Assembly: GCF_000708205.1 (NCBI RefSeq)
Contig: NW_014575563.1
Coordinates: 408,531 to 472,530 of the forward strand
Source of the DNA: Mixia osmundae IAM 14324
Lineage: Eukaryota > Basidiomycota > Mixiomycetes > Mixiales > Mixiaceae
Length of the DNA: 64,000 nucleotides
Reading direction: 5' to 3'
Each line of letters opens with the position of its first letter. The first letter of the stretch is position 1. The notes below the pieces were generated by a model. That model ran no database searches. It saw only the letters and a program-made list of their open reading frames with translations, and had not been told where the DNA came from. Below, one piece after another: positions 35,101-46,845 of the stretch. A program made the translations under genes and the position numbers.

Positions 35101-36573
35101 CAGCCTATGCCCTCGAGAAGCTTCTCAAAGACAACGACAGGGCAGTGCGCATCCGCCGCGCTCTCATTTGTACGTTTGGTCCTTTGGCTGGTTTGTGTGT
35201 ACTGATGGTGTATGCAACAGCTCGAGCGTCGACTACAAAGTCACTAGAGAAGAGTCTGCTGCCATTCCGTCATTACGACTACGACAGAGTCATTGGCCAG
35301 TGCTGCGAGAACGTGGTCGGCTACATGCCCGTCCCTGTCGGCATTGCAGGTCCCCTCAGAATTGACGGTCATGCACTGCCGATACCGATGGCGACAACGG
35401 AAGGCGCGCTCGTCGCTTCGACGTCCAGAGGCTGCAAAGCTCTCAATGCAGGCGGGGGAGTGACCACGGTCTTGACACAAGATGCCATGACACGTGGCCC
35501 AGCGCTCGAGTTTCCTTCGATCACGTCTTGCGCCCGGGCAAAGAAATGGATCGATTCGCAAGAAGGGTCAGACCTCATGAAGGCGGCTTTCAACTCTACC
35601 TCTCGGTTTGCCCGACTTCAAAGTCTCAAGACTGCAATGGCGGGACGTACGTTATTCGTGCGATTCGCAACGCAAACGGGCGATGCGATGGGCATGAATA
35701 TGATCTCCAAAGGCACCGAGAAAGCACTTGAGATGATGATGACCGAGCACTTTCCGGAGATGATTGTCGCATCGCTCTCCGGCAACTATTGCACCGATAA
35801 GAAGCCAGCTGCTATCAATTGGATCGAAGGCCGAGGAAAGAGCGTCGTCGCGGAGGGAGTTATCCCGGGAAGCGTTGTCAAATCTATCTTGAAGACGACT
35901 GTGGCAGACATCGTCAAGCTCAACATCACTAAGAACCTCGTCGGGAGCGCAATGGCAGGCTCGATTGGAGGGAACAATGCCCACAGCAGCAACATCTTAA
36001 CGGCAATCTTTTTGGCAACCGGTCAGGATCCTGCGCAGAACGTCGAAAGTGCAAACTGTATGACGCTCATGGAAGCGGTCAACGGTGGCCAGGATCTGCT
36101 CATCACATGTACCATGCCCAGTATAGAGGTCGGCACAGTCGGAGGAGGAACGACGCTGCCGCCGCAGAGCGCAATGCTAGAAATGCTAGGCGTAAAAGGT
36201 CCGCATGCGACTGCGCCAGGCGATAATGCGCGACGACTGGCTCGCATCATCTGCGCTGCCGTCATGGCGGGCGAGCTGTCCTTGATGAGCGCTCTTGCAG
36301 CCGGGCATCTGGTGAAGGTAAGACTTCCTCGTCTTTTTGCAAGTGAGACTCATGTCCGTTGCACAGTCACACATGCAGCACAATCGCGCGCCTGCAGCTG
36401 CCCCTACTACGACGGACATCACCGGTCATACCTATCTGACGCCCCTGCCGACTAGGCCGAATACGCCTGGGCCATCGAGCCTCGCATTGAACCGGTTGGG
36501 TATGATAGGGCCTCTGACGCAAGCCACACCCTCGCTCTCGCCCGCGACATCCTCAACGCCTACGCATCGCTAG
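32128..36573 (+). CDS. HMG1: 3-hydroxy-3-methylglutaryl-CoA reductase
   Basis: This ER-membrane enzyme reduces HMG-CoA to mevalonate, the key step of sterol and isoprenoid synthesis. Exons are 32128-33036, 33094-33205, 33274-35169, 35221-36317 and 36367-36573 (about 1406 residues). TM1 is near residues 14-32. A long lumenal segment follows, then a sterol-sensing domain ([53 protein letters not shown]). After a Ser/Asp-rich linker the catalytic domain starts near residue 975: [40 protein letters not shown] and [20 protein letters not shown]. The intron 33206-33273 has a GC donor (GCAAGT). The intron 35170-35220 is 51 bases, stop-free and in frame. It is longer than most fungal HMGRs. Confidence 0.96.
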
Positions 36574-36866
36574 TATACCGGTAGTCAGGCTCATGCTCGT
36601 GCTCGATGCAGCGCTCGACGCAAAGAGGGCTCTTACCCGAGCAAGAAGCTGCTAATTCGATACCCCCTGTCAGTCCGTGTACGAAACTTTCGCAAACCTG
36701 TCATCAGCCCAACGCACTCTCGCAACTTGCAGTAAAAGCGCTCAACAGAGCTATCACGTCTGACTCTTGTACTGCCGCGCGGATCGAATGCAAATGCTCA
36801 TTCCCGCCACTGATGAGCTTTAAATCTCGTTGAGTTGTGATGACGCGCGTGCGATAAGCTCAGTGT

Positions 36867-38626
36867 ATGAGATTTGGCAGCCTCACAAGATCCTCTAGGC
36901 CAGCTTTCCGAGGACCTCTCTTGCAAAGATCGATCGCAATGTCGTCTGTCCTGCAAGCGACGACAGTGTCTGTCGAAGCAGCTACCAACTACGCTCGATC
37001 GAAAGTGCAAGGCGAGCGCAAGCCAGATGAGCGAGTACTCACGCTCGATTCGATCAATCACAACGTCAAGACGGCAGAGTATGCTGTGAGAGGTGCAATC
37101 GCTCTACGAGCAGAGGAGCTGCGGGTCAAGACGCAGAAGGGCGACACGAAAGACCTCAACTTCAAGGAAGTCGTGAGCTGCAACATCGGTAACCCTCAGC
37201 AGCTGGGACAGACACCGATCACCTTCTTCCGACAGGTAGACTGTCTGTTGATGTCATGCCTACACTGGCTCATGCGCTCATAGGTCGCTGCACTGTGCGA
37301 GTGTCCCGACTTGCTCGATAACCCGCTGGCGCCAAAGCTGTTCGCTCAAGATGCTATCGATCGAGCACGCGAGTATATCAAAGCCATCGGAAGTGTCGGA
37401 GCCTACTCTCACTCGAAAGGTGTGCCTCTGATCAGACAATACGTTGCCGACTTCCTCGAAGGCAAGAGCATCTTGTCGTGCGTTTGTGGCCACCCAAACT
37501 AACGCGGCTTTTGGTAGAGCGAGATGGTCACAAGGCAGACCCAGAGAAGATCTATCTCACTGCTGGTGCATCGGCAGGCGTGTCGAATATCATGCAGCTC
37601 ATGATCGCCTCGCCAAACGATGGCGTGATGATCCCCATTCCTCAATATCCCCTCTACACGGCCGCGCTTGCACTGAACAATGCGCAACCGATAAGGTACT
37701 ATCTGCAAGAGGAGAAGCAATGGTCTCCCGATGTGGAAGGACTCAAGCAGGTCATCAGTGAGGCTCGCGCTTCTGGTATCCTCCCAAAAGCAATCTGCGT
37801 CATATCGCCCGGCAATCCTGTCGGCAATGTCCTCTCGCAAGAGGCAATCGCAGACATCCTCAAGTTCGCCTACAACGAGCGACTTGTCGTGCTTGCCGAT
37901 GAGGTTTACCAGACCAATATCTACCACCCGTCCCAGAAGCCATTCGTGTCGTTCCGCAAAGTATTGCGATCCTTGGGCGAGCCATACAGCTCCTCTGTTG
38001 AACTCGTCTCCTTCCACTCAATCTCAAAAGGCCAAGTCGGCGAGTGCGGTCGAAGGGGAGGCTATTTCGAGATCGAGAACTTCGATCCCAAAGTCGAGGA
38101 GCAAATCTACAAGCTCGCAAGCATCCAGCTCTGCCCTCCGCTGCAAGGTCAGATTGCAATGGGCAATCTGATCAGGCCACCTCGCAAGGGCGATGTGTCT
38201 TACGATGAGTACACCAAGGAAGTCGACGACATCCAAAAGACGCTTGCCAAGCGCAGTGACGTGCTTCACAAAGCCTTTAGCGAGCTAGAAGGCGTCGATT
38301 GTCAGCCAGCAGAGGTACGCTCTGTCTCCTCCCTCGGGCCTCTCGCGCTGACAGTGTCCGAACAGGGCGCGCTCTATCTATTCCCCCAGCTAAAGCTGCC
38401 AGCCAAAGCGCAGAAGGCAGCTTCGGAGCAAGGCAAGAGCGTCGATGCAATGTACTGCATGGACTTGCTCAACGAAACCGGCATCTGTGTCGTCGCCGGC
38501 TCCGGATTCGGACAGGAAGCCAACACATTTCACTTTCGCACGACTGTCCTTGCGCCCGGCACGGAAGATTTTGTGCAGAGACTCAAGGAGTTCCACAACG
38601 ACTTTTTGCACAAGTACTCTGACTGA
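36867..38626 (+). CDS. Alanine aminotransferase, probably mitochondrial
   Basis: A PLP enzyme interconverting alanine + 2-oxoglutarate and pyruvate + glutamate. Exons 36867-37235, 37284-37461, 37518-38314 and 38366-38626 give about 534 residues. The first 25 residues (MRFGSLTRSSRPAFRGPLLQ and on) are Arg/Ser-rich with no acids, fitting a mitochondrial presequence; an internal ATG at MSSVLQ could make a cytosolic form. Landmarks are VSCNIGNPQQLGQTPITFFR, GAYSHSKGVPLIR, YLTAGASAGVSNIMQLM, SPGNPVGNVLS, LADEVYQTNIY and the lysine motif SFHSISKGQVGECGRRGGY. The intron 37462-37517 needs a GC donor (GCAAGA). The intron 38315-38365 is 51 bases, stop-free and in frame. Confidence 0.94.
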
Positions 38627-38750
38627 ACTCATCATGCTGGCCGCTATCCCTGACTAGACGTGTTGTAGCACATTCGAGCAGTCTATCCGGAGCTCTGGCG
38701 CGAACACCCCGCGTCGCGATATCGCGCGGAAGTCGAGACGCGGCTTGTGC

Positions 38751-39398
38751 ATGCAATTGCGTACTTTGCTCGTTGGCTTGGGCAACGGAGACAAGCAGTA
38801 CACTGCAACACGTCACTCCGTGAGCTCTCCCTCAACAGCGCGTCATCGCAGCTGAGCGAATCGGCGGGCTATTTAGCTCGGTCGATATGCGCTCCACGAG
38901 CTTCGAGCAATGCTCGACATGCCAGCTATGCGCTATGACAGAACCCTAGGCGGCACACACTCGTCGCTTATGATCGGCGGACGTCAGCTCACGCTCTACG
39001 AAGCTCGCTCGTTCATGAATGTCTGCGGCCCATCGATAGCCAAGGCCGTCAAGCGGTTCGAGCCAGACCACCTCATTGTCATGCATGACGATCTTGACGT
39101 CGCTCCCGGCATGCTTAAATACAGCAAAGCGGGCGGCACGCGTGGCCATAATGGACTGCGCAGTCTCGACGCAACTCTCAAATCCCCCAGAAGGGAACTT
39201 ATCCGGTTGGGCATTGGCAGGCCGAGCTCAGGCAGCGTTGCAGACTACGTACTCAGCTCGCTCGGTCATACGGAAGCAGGCGATTTCGCATACGACGCCG
39301 TCACGCGTCAGCCTGGGGCAGCGCTCGAGCAGCTATGGCAAGTCATCCAAGACGCGATGGCGAGCGCAAGCGCACAAAAAGAGGCGCATGCAAAGTGA
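38751..39398 (+). CDS. PTH1: Peptidyl-tRNA hydrolase (Pth1 type)
   Basis: It recycles tRNA from stalled peptidyl-tRNA, usually in mitochondria. Exons 38751-38819 and 38877-39398 give about 196 residues. The opening MQLRTLLVGLGNGDKQYTAT then RHS matches the G-L-G-N-P and R-H-N motif carrying catalytic His. Later come LIVMHDDLDVAPG (catalytic Asp) and GGTRGHNGLRSLDATL. The C-terminus ends in a polar helix. Asn of the RHN motif is Ser here, and the usual Pro after GLGN is Gly, two mild departures. The 57-base intron immediately after the RHS codons removes stop codons and restores the frame. Confidence 0.9.
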
Positions 39399-39446
39399 TT
39401 ACAAGCAACAGTAGCCGGTCTACATGGAGGCCGAACGGTCATTTTA

Positions 39447-42400
39447 TCACCATTCGCCGAGACTGTAGAGCTCGAGCAAGGCGTCACCGTAGGCCTTGCG
39501 CTTGTCAGGCAAAGCGGTGGTCGTGTCTGCCGTCGCAGGATCCAAGCCGCAGGTGAGCGCTAGGAGCGCTTTCAGCGAGTCTACATCGTAGGGTATTGTT
39601 TTGCTAGAGCGCAAGCGTGCCACAAAGAGCTGGACTGCTGTGTCAGCAAGAGCCAAGGCATCGGATATGAGCGACGTACTTCTGCGCTGTTTGCGACATC
39701 AGAGGTTGCAGTCGTGTTCAGCATTTGCCAGAAAGCCCTGCTCGAGTCGAAATTGACGTCCAACGGCCTGTCGCCGAGGTTTTTTAGATTCTGCTGAAGA
39801 GCGAGGATGTTACGCATGATCTTGGCGAGACCGTGCGAATTGATGGACCGTACATAGCGCACATTGTACACAAGTACGCTGTCGATGTACAGCGGCAGGC
39901 CGTCCATGAGGTAGGATCGCTCAGCAGGGGCTAGCGCGGAGCGTAAAGCATCATCGAATTGAGTCAATTCGCTGTTCAGCTCTATGATATCGAGATCAGG
40001 CTCGAAACTGGCACTGTCGAGTTGATAGTTGCCTTCCCTCGCAGATCTGTCAAGAAAGCAAAGGCATCGAACGCGCAGCTCTGTGCGAAGCGCTGCTAGA
40101 ATATATTCAGAAGACTTGCGATAGGTCTTGAGCAAAGCATCGAAGCGCGTCGCATAATCTTTGCTGAAGGGCAAAGCATTGCTTGTGTCTGACTCAGGAC
40201 CACTTTTGTCGCCCTGCATTGATTTGATCTGCTCGCGAAACCAATCCTATTGCACCCTGTTAAGCACGTTCGTGACCCTGACAGCTAAGCACACACCAAA
40301 GATGCGTAAAGCGTGCTCATGCTCTTGGCCTTCTTGACGGGTACATAGTCAAGCTGATCGCCTGTGGACGTTCCTTTGTACTGCAAGTGAAGTCGAAGCT
40401 CTTCTTGTAGCAATTGCGATTTCTGCGCGTCATCGCCAGCAGTAGTGCGTAGGCGATTGATGACCGTGGCCAGAGCGTCTTTAGATGTCCACATGGCAGA
40501 CGTCTTCAGCTTGCTTGGTCCCCGTGCGATGAGCGAGTCTGATGAGACAGTTTCTGTCGGACTCGTCAAAGATGCAAGGATATGCTTGTGTAGTACGTAC
40601 CTTTGAAGCGAGCCTCGCAGCATTGGTAGTACTGGACGATGACACTGATGATGAGATCGCTGTAGCGATCGCGGTGAAACGGCGTGTTGCGCAACATCGC
40701 GCACAAATTGGAGATGAGGCCCACCACACTGATCACAGACTGTGCATGGCTTCAGTAAGCATGCAGGCAGCGATCCTCGTCTGACATACCTTGTAAATGG
40801 GGATCTCAGAAACGCCGAATGCATCTTGGAAAGCATCTGATCCATTGACGGCATGGTTGAAGACAGCCAGAACTTTCTCTTCGAGCTGCGGCAAGAATGT
40901 TTTCTCGACAAAATCATCCAAGAAGCCTCCAAACTCGGTCGCACCAACTTCGCGAGACGTGCCGCTAAGCTCTCGAGCATCTGGGAGCACTTCCCGAATG
41001 CGATCGAGGAACGCAAGCGTGGGGCCGAAGAGAATGCTGACATTGAACGCATCCGGCCTGAGCAAAATACGATGCGTTTCGCCAATGCGCTTGAACCCAT
41101 ATCGCTCGTCGCCGGCGCTAGTGACCGCTGTACTTGTCGCTTCGTTGAGCGAGGTCACTAGGCCAGGCACAGAAGCGCGTAAAGCCCGCATGAGCGAGTC
41201 TTCGTGCGCTTTGAGTTCTTTGGCGCGTTCCTTGCCATCGCTATCTTTCGATCGGTACAGCGGTTTACTTGCGTTGCGAGCATATCTGCCTGCCCGAAGT
41301 ATTTCGTTGATCGTCTGCATCGGAAATCGAGACGAGACGGTTGCCTGTTCATCGCCAGTCAGGTAGTCATTCAAAAGTGCCCTGACTTCCGTCTGAACAG
41401 GCTTCCACACGTCCAGTAACGCTTGTAGGAGCCCATCGCGCACGCCATTGCTACTGTTGAGCCCGCGACGCTGATTGATCCGAAGGCAGACCTCGTATGC
41501 CACTCGGAAGCCCTGTACGGCGGCGTCCAGCTTCGAGTATAGTGTCCAGAAAAGGTCGCGCAGCGTTTCGGCGTTTGCTTCGGCCGCTATACCGTCGGCT
41601 GCTCCCAGGCGAAGCAGCGATGTCCGCAAACGCGCCTGTGACTTTGGCAAGGTCGTCGATTTAGCATCATTTATGGCGATATAGAGACCGGAGCTTGGGC
41701 GGCCCGCTTGACCGGCTGCAGGTGCAGGTGTAGTCCGCTCTCCAACTTCATCAATAGTCGCATCCACAAGACTGTAGATTTCTTGTGGAGTGCGCTGACA
41801 GACAGCATCGATCGCATTGCTGAGCTTGCCCAAACTGTTGGCACTTTCCAGCAGCATCTCGATGTAGGCGAAGGAGTCTGTCTCGGGGTTCGCGCGTTGA
41901 TTATCGCGCTCGTGTGGCGAACTTGGCTCGGCTGAGGTTGCTTCTTCGAGATCTGCGCCCGCTTCCAAGACAGGGTCATACGAGGTCTGCATAGACAGTG
42001 TGCGTAGGTAGACTCGCAGACTCGGCGTACTGCCCGGCACGTTGGTCTTGTCGACTAGATCGCGGGTGTCTGAGCCGTCTATAGGTGGCAAAGCTGTTTG
42101 GCCTCTTTGGTAGATTCTCCAACGCGATTCGCAATAGAAGGACTTGAGATAAAGATGGGCGTGCAGCTCATCGACCAGGATCTCGAGTAAAGCCTGAACA
42201 CACAAATCGCTTCAGAGAGGTATACAGCCATCAGAGGGCCCTTACTGTCTCTTGCGCGATGAGATAGGCGCGCAAATCTGCGATAGCGCCAATCTCCGCC
42301 AGCTCAGGCTTGTTGATCAGTCTGAGCGAGCGAACGAGCAGGACAGATGCAGCCAGGAAGCGCTTCTCCGACATCAGCGTCTCCAATTTGTCTGGAACCG

Positions 42401-43684
42401 CTTTGATCTGATCACTGCTCGTTATGTGGTAAGCCCAATGCGAGCACGGTGTGAGCCGGTCGCATACATCGAGTCAAGAATACGTTCCATCTCTGCAAGC
42501 TCTGTCCGCCTGCTTTCCAGAGCAGCGAGCTCCGTTCGGCGCGACCCCAGCGCTTCTTTGACGGCACGCAGCGTCGAACGCAGACCGCCAACTTCACGTT
42601 GCGCCGAGTTGAGACCAGAGGACATACCGTTGTACGCCGTCACAGAGGCATCAAGTGCTCGGTAGTGCTTCTGTATATGCTGCTTCGTCGCATTGGCCAC
42701 ATCATTTTGTAGCTCTGCGAACGCATCCAATCGCATTCTTCGGCCTTGCGTTGAGTCATCTATGAGTTCCAGCGCGAGGGTGACAGGATCGAAGGCGTCT
42801 GTCTGATCATTGGGCAGTAGGACTGGCCAGTCGTTGTGTATCCTGTGCATGACACGCTCGATGTCCGCGAAGGCCGGATCTGCTCTCAGAGCGCGATCGG
42901 GCGGCTGCGCTTGTGCATCTGTGCCGCGCCGCGGTCGCGCTGCCTTTCTCGCGGTGACATTGGCCCGCACACTATCATATCCAGTCGCTACAGCCTGCTC
43001 CTTGGCTCTGTTCCGTTGTCCGGCCGCCGAAAAGGCGGACAGCACGTCCTGAACCGACTTTTGATTCTGCGAAGCGGTCCTCGTAGGCACTTGAGGTGGG
43101 CGTGGCTGGCGTGCATTTGACCGCGATCGCGATAGCTCAATGCTGGCTGATATATCTCCTGCCTGCTGTTGCAATGTCGTCCTAGCGAACGAAGGCTCGG
43201 CCGAGCCAGTCGATGAGGCAGAGGAAGCAGAATCGCCCGAACCTCTTCGTCGGCGCGGTACTGCAAGCGCGCCATTGCCTCTCGTTTGGGCTGATGGCTG
43301 CAACTGTGGCACAGGCTGATCGTAGCCGAGCGCAGCTGCCAGTGCTCTGCTCTTGCCCGTCACTCGACTGCGGGCGTCGTTGGCAAGCAGACCATTCCTG
43401 CCTGCCGGTGGTCTCTCGCTAAGTCCCTCTCGCGAGTAATCGCCACGTCGGTCCTGCGAATGAGCGTACGCGCCGTCCGCACCATTCACTGGAGAAAGAG
43501 AGTAGCCGTCAAAGTCTGCAAATCCGCTGGCTTGTTGGAATGAAGCGGCTGGAGGTGACCTAGCCGAAGGACTCTTTGGCTTTGGTCTTAGAGGGGCGAC
43601 CGCAGGCGGATTCGGCCGATTCAAGTCGGCGGCATAGCTTTCGACCGTCCGCCTGTCTGATCGCTGCGGCCTTGCCGGCTGCAT
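39447..43684 (-). CDS. SEC8: Exocyst subunit Sec8
   Basis: Sec8 is a scaffold subunit of the exocyst, which tethers secretory vesicles to the plasma membrane. Minus-strand exons are 43684-42468, 42414-42246, 42193-40790, 40739-40601, 40538-40297, 40246-39680 and 39629-39447 (about 1306 residues). The first 230 residues are disordered and P/S/R-rich. The Sec8 core starts near QDVLSAFSAAG and IERVMHRIHNDWP. The diagnostic block AVPDKLETLMSEKRFLAAS then LRAYLIAQET is built by exon 2 and runs into EILVDELHAHLYLKSFYCES. All six junctions preserve frame. The start ATG gives a 67-base gap to the divergent small gene at 43752. Confidence 0.93.
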
Positions 43685-43751
43685 CTTCACTTGATGCGAG
43701 ATCAAAGCCGTCGCATCTGACCGCGCGGCATGGCTACGCGTGCTGCTTGTG

Positions 43752-44009
43752 ATGTCAAGCGTGTCAACTCTTTTGAGAAATCGAGTAAGTACCCGCGTTA
43801 TCGCGCGTCGTCAGGTCGGATTCACATTCTACCGATGCATCAAGTCAGACGAGGCCATTCTGCTCGCACGGTCGGGCGAAATGCTGTCGGCTATAGGGCC
43901 TTCGGGTGCTCAACCCGCTGGCGTGGCTCCGAGCGACAGCATCGTGGCGGCTCAGGCCCCAAGCTCGGCGATTGGAAGACCAAGCAAAAAGACCAAGAAC
44001 GTCCTGTAG
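43752..44009 (+). CDS. Small basic protein, possibly mitochondrial, unrecognised
   Basis: An 85-codon frame from ATG 43752: MSSVSTLLRNRVSTRVIARR then VGFTFYRCIKSDEAILL. The first 25 residues are Arg/Ser/Val with no acidic residues, like a mitochondrial presequence. The tail is Ala/Pro/Ser with a final KKTKN cluster. It is divergent from SEC8 at very short distance. I recognise no family. An alternative frame from ATG 43729 with a 30-base intron is conceivable. Confidence 0.45.
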   Translation: MSSVSTLLRNRVSTRVIARRQVGFTFYRCIKSDEAILLARSGEMLSAIGPSGAQPAGVAPSDSIVAAQAPSSAIGRPSKKTKNVL

Positions 44010-44259
44010 CGTATCAGATCACCTTTTTCTGTAGCCGAGCGGCTTTGATGCCTTGTAGCGTGTCAGATCCCTAGCTGCGCGCGAGCAGAGTGATTCTGCT
44101 TCCAGGAGATTGTGGGAGATATCGCCATATAGCGCCGGGTAACAACCGTACCCGCTGCTCGACTCTGCTTTGTTGCACTCCTCAAGTTTGGACTATCGCC
44201 ACCGTTGTGGGGCGACAGTGTCATCACGTGGGCTCATTCGACTCGCAGTTGACGGTAGC
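44010..44259. other. Gene-free stretch before repeat copy 2
   Basis: No convincing coding frame or RNA gene. A short direct duplication, GTAGCGTRTCAGATC-like, occurs at about 44007-44022 and 44056-44071. Confidence 0.4.
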
Positions 44260-44545
44260 ATGGCACGCTGTGTGGTCGACGCAGAGGAAAGCTTGAATGT
44301 GGACCTTTGAGGCTCTCAGTTGAACACACCGACGTTCCAGATTTCCTCAACTCGGACTCAAGACGACTTTGACGACCCTTCCCGACTCGCGCATTCCAGT
44401 GCTTCTACATACACGCATGCGCCGGACAGCAGCATGTTGCCGCCATGCTTTGACTCCCGCAGTACGTAAATATCGCTGGCGGCAAATGCCTGTCTTTGTA
44501 TTAGAAGAGGCAAACACTGCTAGGTCGCTCGTGCGATGCATTATA
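44260..44545 (+). repeat. Dispersed repeat, copy 2
   Basis: This copy matches 22672-22939 in opposite orientation. It starts with the same ATGGCACGCTGTGTGGTCGA, but an insertion of about 21 bases brings a TGA into the frame after 16 codons. Similarity resumes at CTCGGACTCAAGACGACTTT and continues to about 44545 (shared GGCGGCAAATGCCTGTCTTT). Unlike copy 1 it is no longer open. Boundaries were judged by eye. Confidence 0.75.
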
Positions 44546-45034
44546 GGATCGATATTTGACATTCATCTCGTTGCCCTCGATGAGAACTGCAAGAAGGGCG
44601 AATTTGATGAATCGGGAGACACGATGATAAACGAGTCAGATGAAAGGATGTCGCCTGTGACTAGACGATTCTTCTTGCTGTCTACCGGAACATATCTGAT
44701 TGCTCGCTGGCAGTCATCCTCATGTGCGCATCTGTGAGACTGCACATCGAGCTTGCTGATGCGCGAGCGAGTGCAGGGCTCCGACAGAGGGAGTGCGCGG
44801 TGCGCTCGCCAGATATGCAATGGCTGCATTTCATGAAAAGATGCACATTCGGCAGAATGCGTCATTCGAGCACGAGATATGCGTCTAGGCGAGTCGGAAG
44901 CCTTGCAGCTTCGGCAGGAGCGTCTCTAGCTTGTTCTCTTTGCTTGCAGCAGCCTCATCGATAGATCGTTGTCACTCTTGTTCGGTAAGCGATGTATCGT
45001 GCTGCGAATGCATATATCGTCCGTCAGCGAGCCA
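44546..45034. other. Gene-free stretch after repeat copy 2 (489 bases)
   Basis: A modest open frame on each strand has no family resemblance. Together with the repeat this makes about 1 kb without a recognisable gene, unusual for this dense window. Confidence 0.45.
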
Positions 45035-45948
45035 TCAGTAGTATTCGATTTCGAGCTATCAGATGAGCGTCAGCTTGGACAGCGATCATACAGGAAGCCT
45101 ACGAATAGGTAGCCAACGCTACGAGGATCTATGAGGTTGAGACTCGCGGGATTGTAGACTGTTCGGTTGACTTCTTCGATCTCTTTGTCAAACTGGGCCA
45201 TCTCCTGTGGTCACCGTCAGATATGAGAATGTGGCTATGAGAACAGACACACTCTGCCATAGTGACCTTGCGTGAGAATGGTTGATATGTAGAGCGTCAT
45301 AACCGCAAGCACATTGTCGAAGATAGATTTATAGGGATCGTATGCCGACGCTAGGCGCGCATTGAGTTTGTTCATCACTTGCAAATGTGCGGTCGGCGTG
45401 ACCTGAGCGCAAACCAGCTGTTCAGCACAAAGAGCCAGATTGAACGCGTGCGAAGCTCACGCGGCCCTCTAGCTCGATGGGGAAGCCACTCCAGAACTGA
45501 GGTAGCTCGCCAGCAGTGTAGTCGCGTTCTATTCGTACAATCTCTCTTGGCTGCTCGGGCACACTCAGCATGCTTGCGAATGGCTGAGTGTGTCAGAGCT
45601 GACCTTGTGCTTGCCAATCTGGCCTACCGGCGGCGTCCCAAAGACTTCGCGATAGGGATCAATCGAGGCGGAAGCAGCAACGGGCGGCTTGGCTTTGCGC
45701 TGATCAGCTATGTCATTGGCAGGCATGCTTGCAGATGACCTCGCAGCAGTCGTGATTCCTGTTGCTTCGGTCTGCTGAGAGGCTCGCTGGCCATCAAGTG
45801 TCGTGCTACTTGTGGAATCACCCGACGTGTTGCCTGTTGGCCTGAGCGGCCTATCGTCATGTTCAGACGATGTTCCTGCGGCTGACGGGGACGATGCCAA
45901 AGAAGTAGGCAGGATGTCTGCAGTCGTTGGAACGCCATCGTGAGCCAT
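45035..45948 (-). CDS. ERF4: Erf4/GOLGA7-type Ras palmitoyltransferase subunit
   Basis: Erf4 partners the DHHC enzyme Erf2 to palmitoylate Ras at the ER/Golgi. Minus-strand exons are 45948-45604, 45550-45461, 45402-45253, 45204-45103 and 45055-45035 (about 235 residues). The first 110 residues are Ser/Thr/Pro-rich. The Erf4 domain begins IVRIERDYTAGELPQFWSGF then PIELEGR, continues NKLNARLASAYDP and NVLAVMTLYISTILTQGHYG, and ends EEVNRTVYNPASLNLIDPR with the family terminus LEIEYY. That terminus comes from a 21-base last exon after a 47-base intron, which is strong support for the model. Confidence 0.92.
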
Positions 45949-46071
45949 GACTGCTCCGCTGGCTTGCGTCGCTACGTCGTCTGATCGACTGGCGACGAGG
46001 TCGACGAGGCCCGACGAGGAAGCGCGTCGAGTACTTTGGCCGGTGTCACTTTGCCAAGGAACACGGCAAGC

Positions 46072-46845
46072 ATGGCAGAGAAGCAAGTCGAGACGCTCAA
46101 GTCTCGCATCATCAGTAACGCAGAGTCGACGCAATCCTATCTCAAGCGAAAGACTTCCCAGTCAGTCGGCCCTGCAAAAAGAGCGTCATCGCCGTGCTGA
46201 CCGTAGGATCACTCTCAGACTCGATCAGGAGGTCTACAGACCCACAAGCCGTGCTTACAAGGACGTCTTCGCGGCTCATCCCATCGCGCTCACTTTTCTG
46301 AGCCTGCTCGCAACCACCTCGGCCGTCCCTCTGCTCATTTTCGCCGGATTTGCCGCCACGACTTTGGCGGTCTTATTGGCTCTGTCGGGCGCTTTCATCG
46401 CGTTTTGGTCCTTCATCGTCATCGGCTCAGCGGGTATGCATGGTCGAGCTGCTCTATGTCTGACCTGACGCGCACTTTAGCTCTCGTACTAGGCTTTGCT
46501 CTCAGCATCACTTTGCTCGTCTCGCTCATTGGCACAGTCAGCCTATTGGGCGCCTTCCTCACCTACAGATTCTATCATCACATCACAACGTCACCTAACC
46601 CGACAGAAGGCATCCAGTCGTTCAAGCGAGAGCTCGCAGACCGCTCTCAGGCTTCAGCTGACGCTTCCAAAGAGCTACGTCAGAAACGCAAGCAGCTCAA
46701 ACAAGAACTCCAAGCGAGCAGAGATAAGCTAGGAGATGTTGCAGGCGAGGTCAAGGAGGACGCTGCTGAGCATGTCAATTCGAGCGCTGCCTCCATCTCG
46801 GGAGAGTCAACACTCGCTGATTCCGACTCACCCAAGGCAGAATGA
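46072..46845 (+). CDS. Promethin/LDAF1-like lipid-droplet membrane protein
   Basis: Exons 46072-46160, 46207-46433 and 46481-46845 give about 226 residues. After a polar start (MAEKQVETLKSRIISNAEST) there are closely packed hydrophobic segments: IALTFLSLLATTSAVPLLIF, TTLAVLLALSGAFIAFWSFI and LVLGFALSITLLVSLIGTVS. A charged, coiled-coil-prone tail (SKELRQKRKQLKQELQASRD) follows. Four tightly spaced hydrophobic stretches in a protein of this size resemble promethin (LDAF1, yeast Ldo), which works with seipin at lipid-droplet sites. The family call rests on hydropathy and overall pattern, so it is moderate. Confidence 0.65.

Noticed and set aside
33264-36455. HMG-CoA reductase as one uninterrupted 1063-codon exon
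   Set aside because: It contains a 51-base stop-free insert at 35170-35220 with perfect splice sites inside a conserved block, lacks the N-terminal membrane exons, and ends in unrelated sequence instead of the conserved SHMQHNRA tail.
40797-41366. Long plus-strand frame opposite SEC8
   Set aside because: It mirrors SEC8 exon 3 codons, has no family resemblance and is explained by the GC bias of the coding strand.
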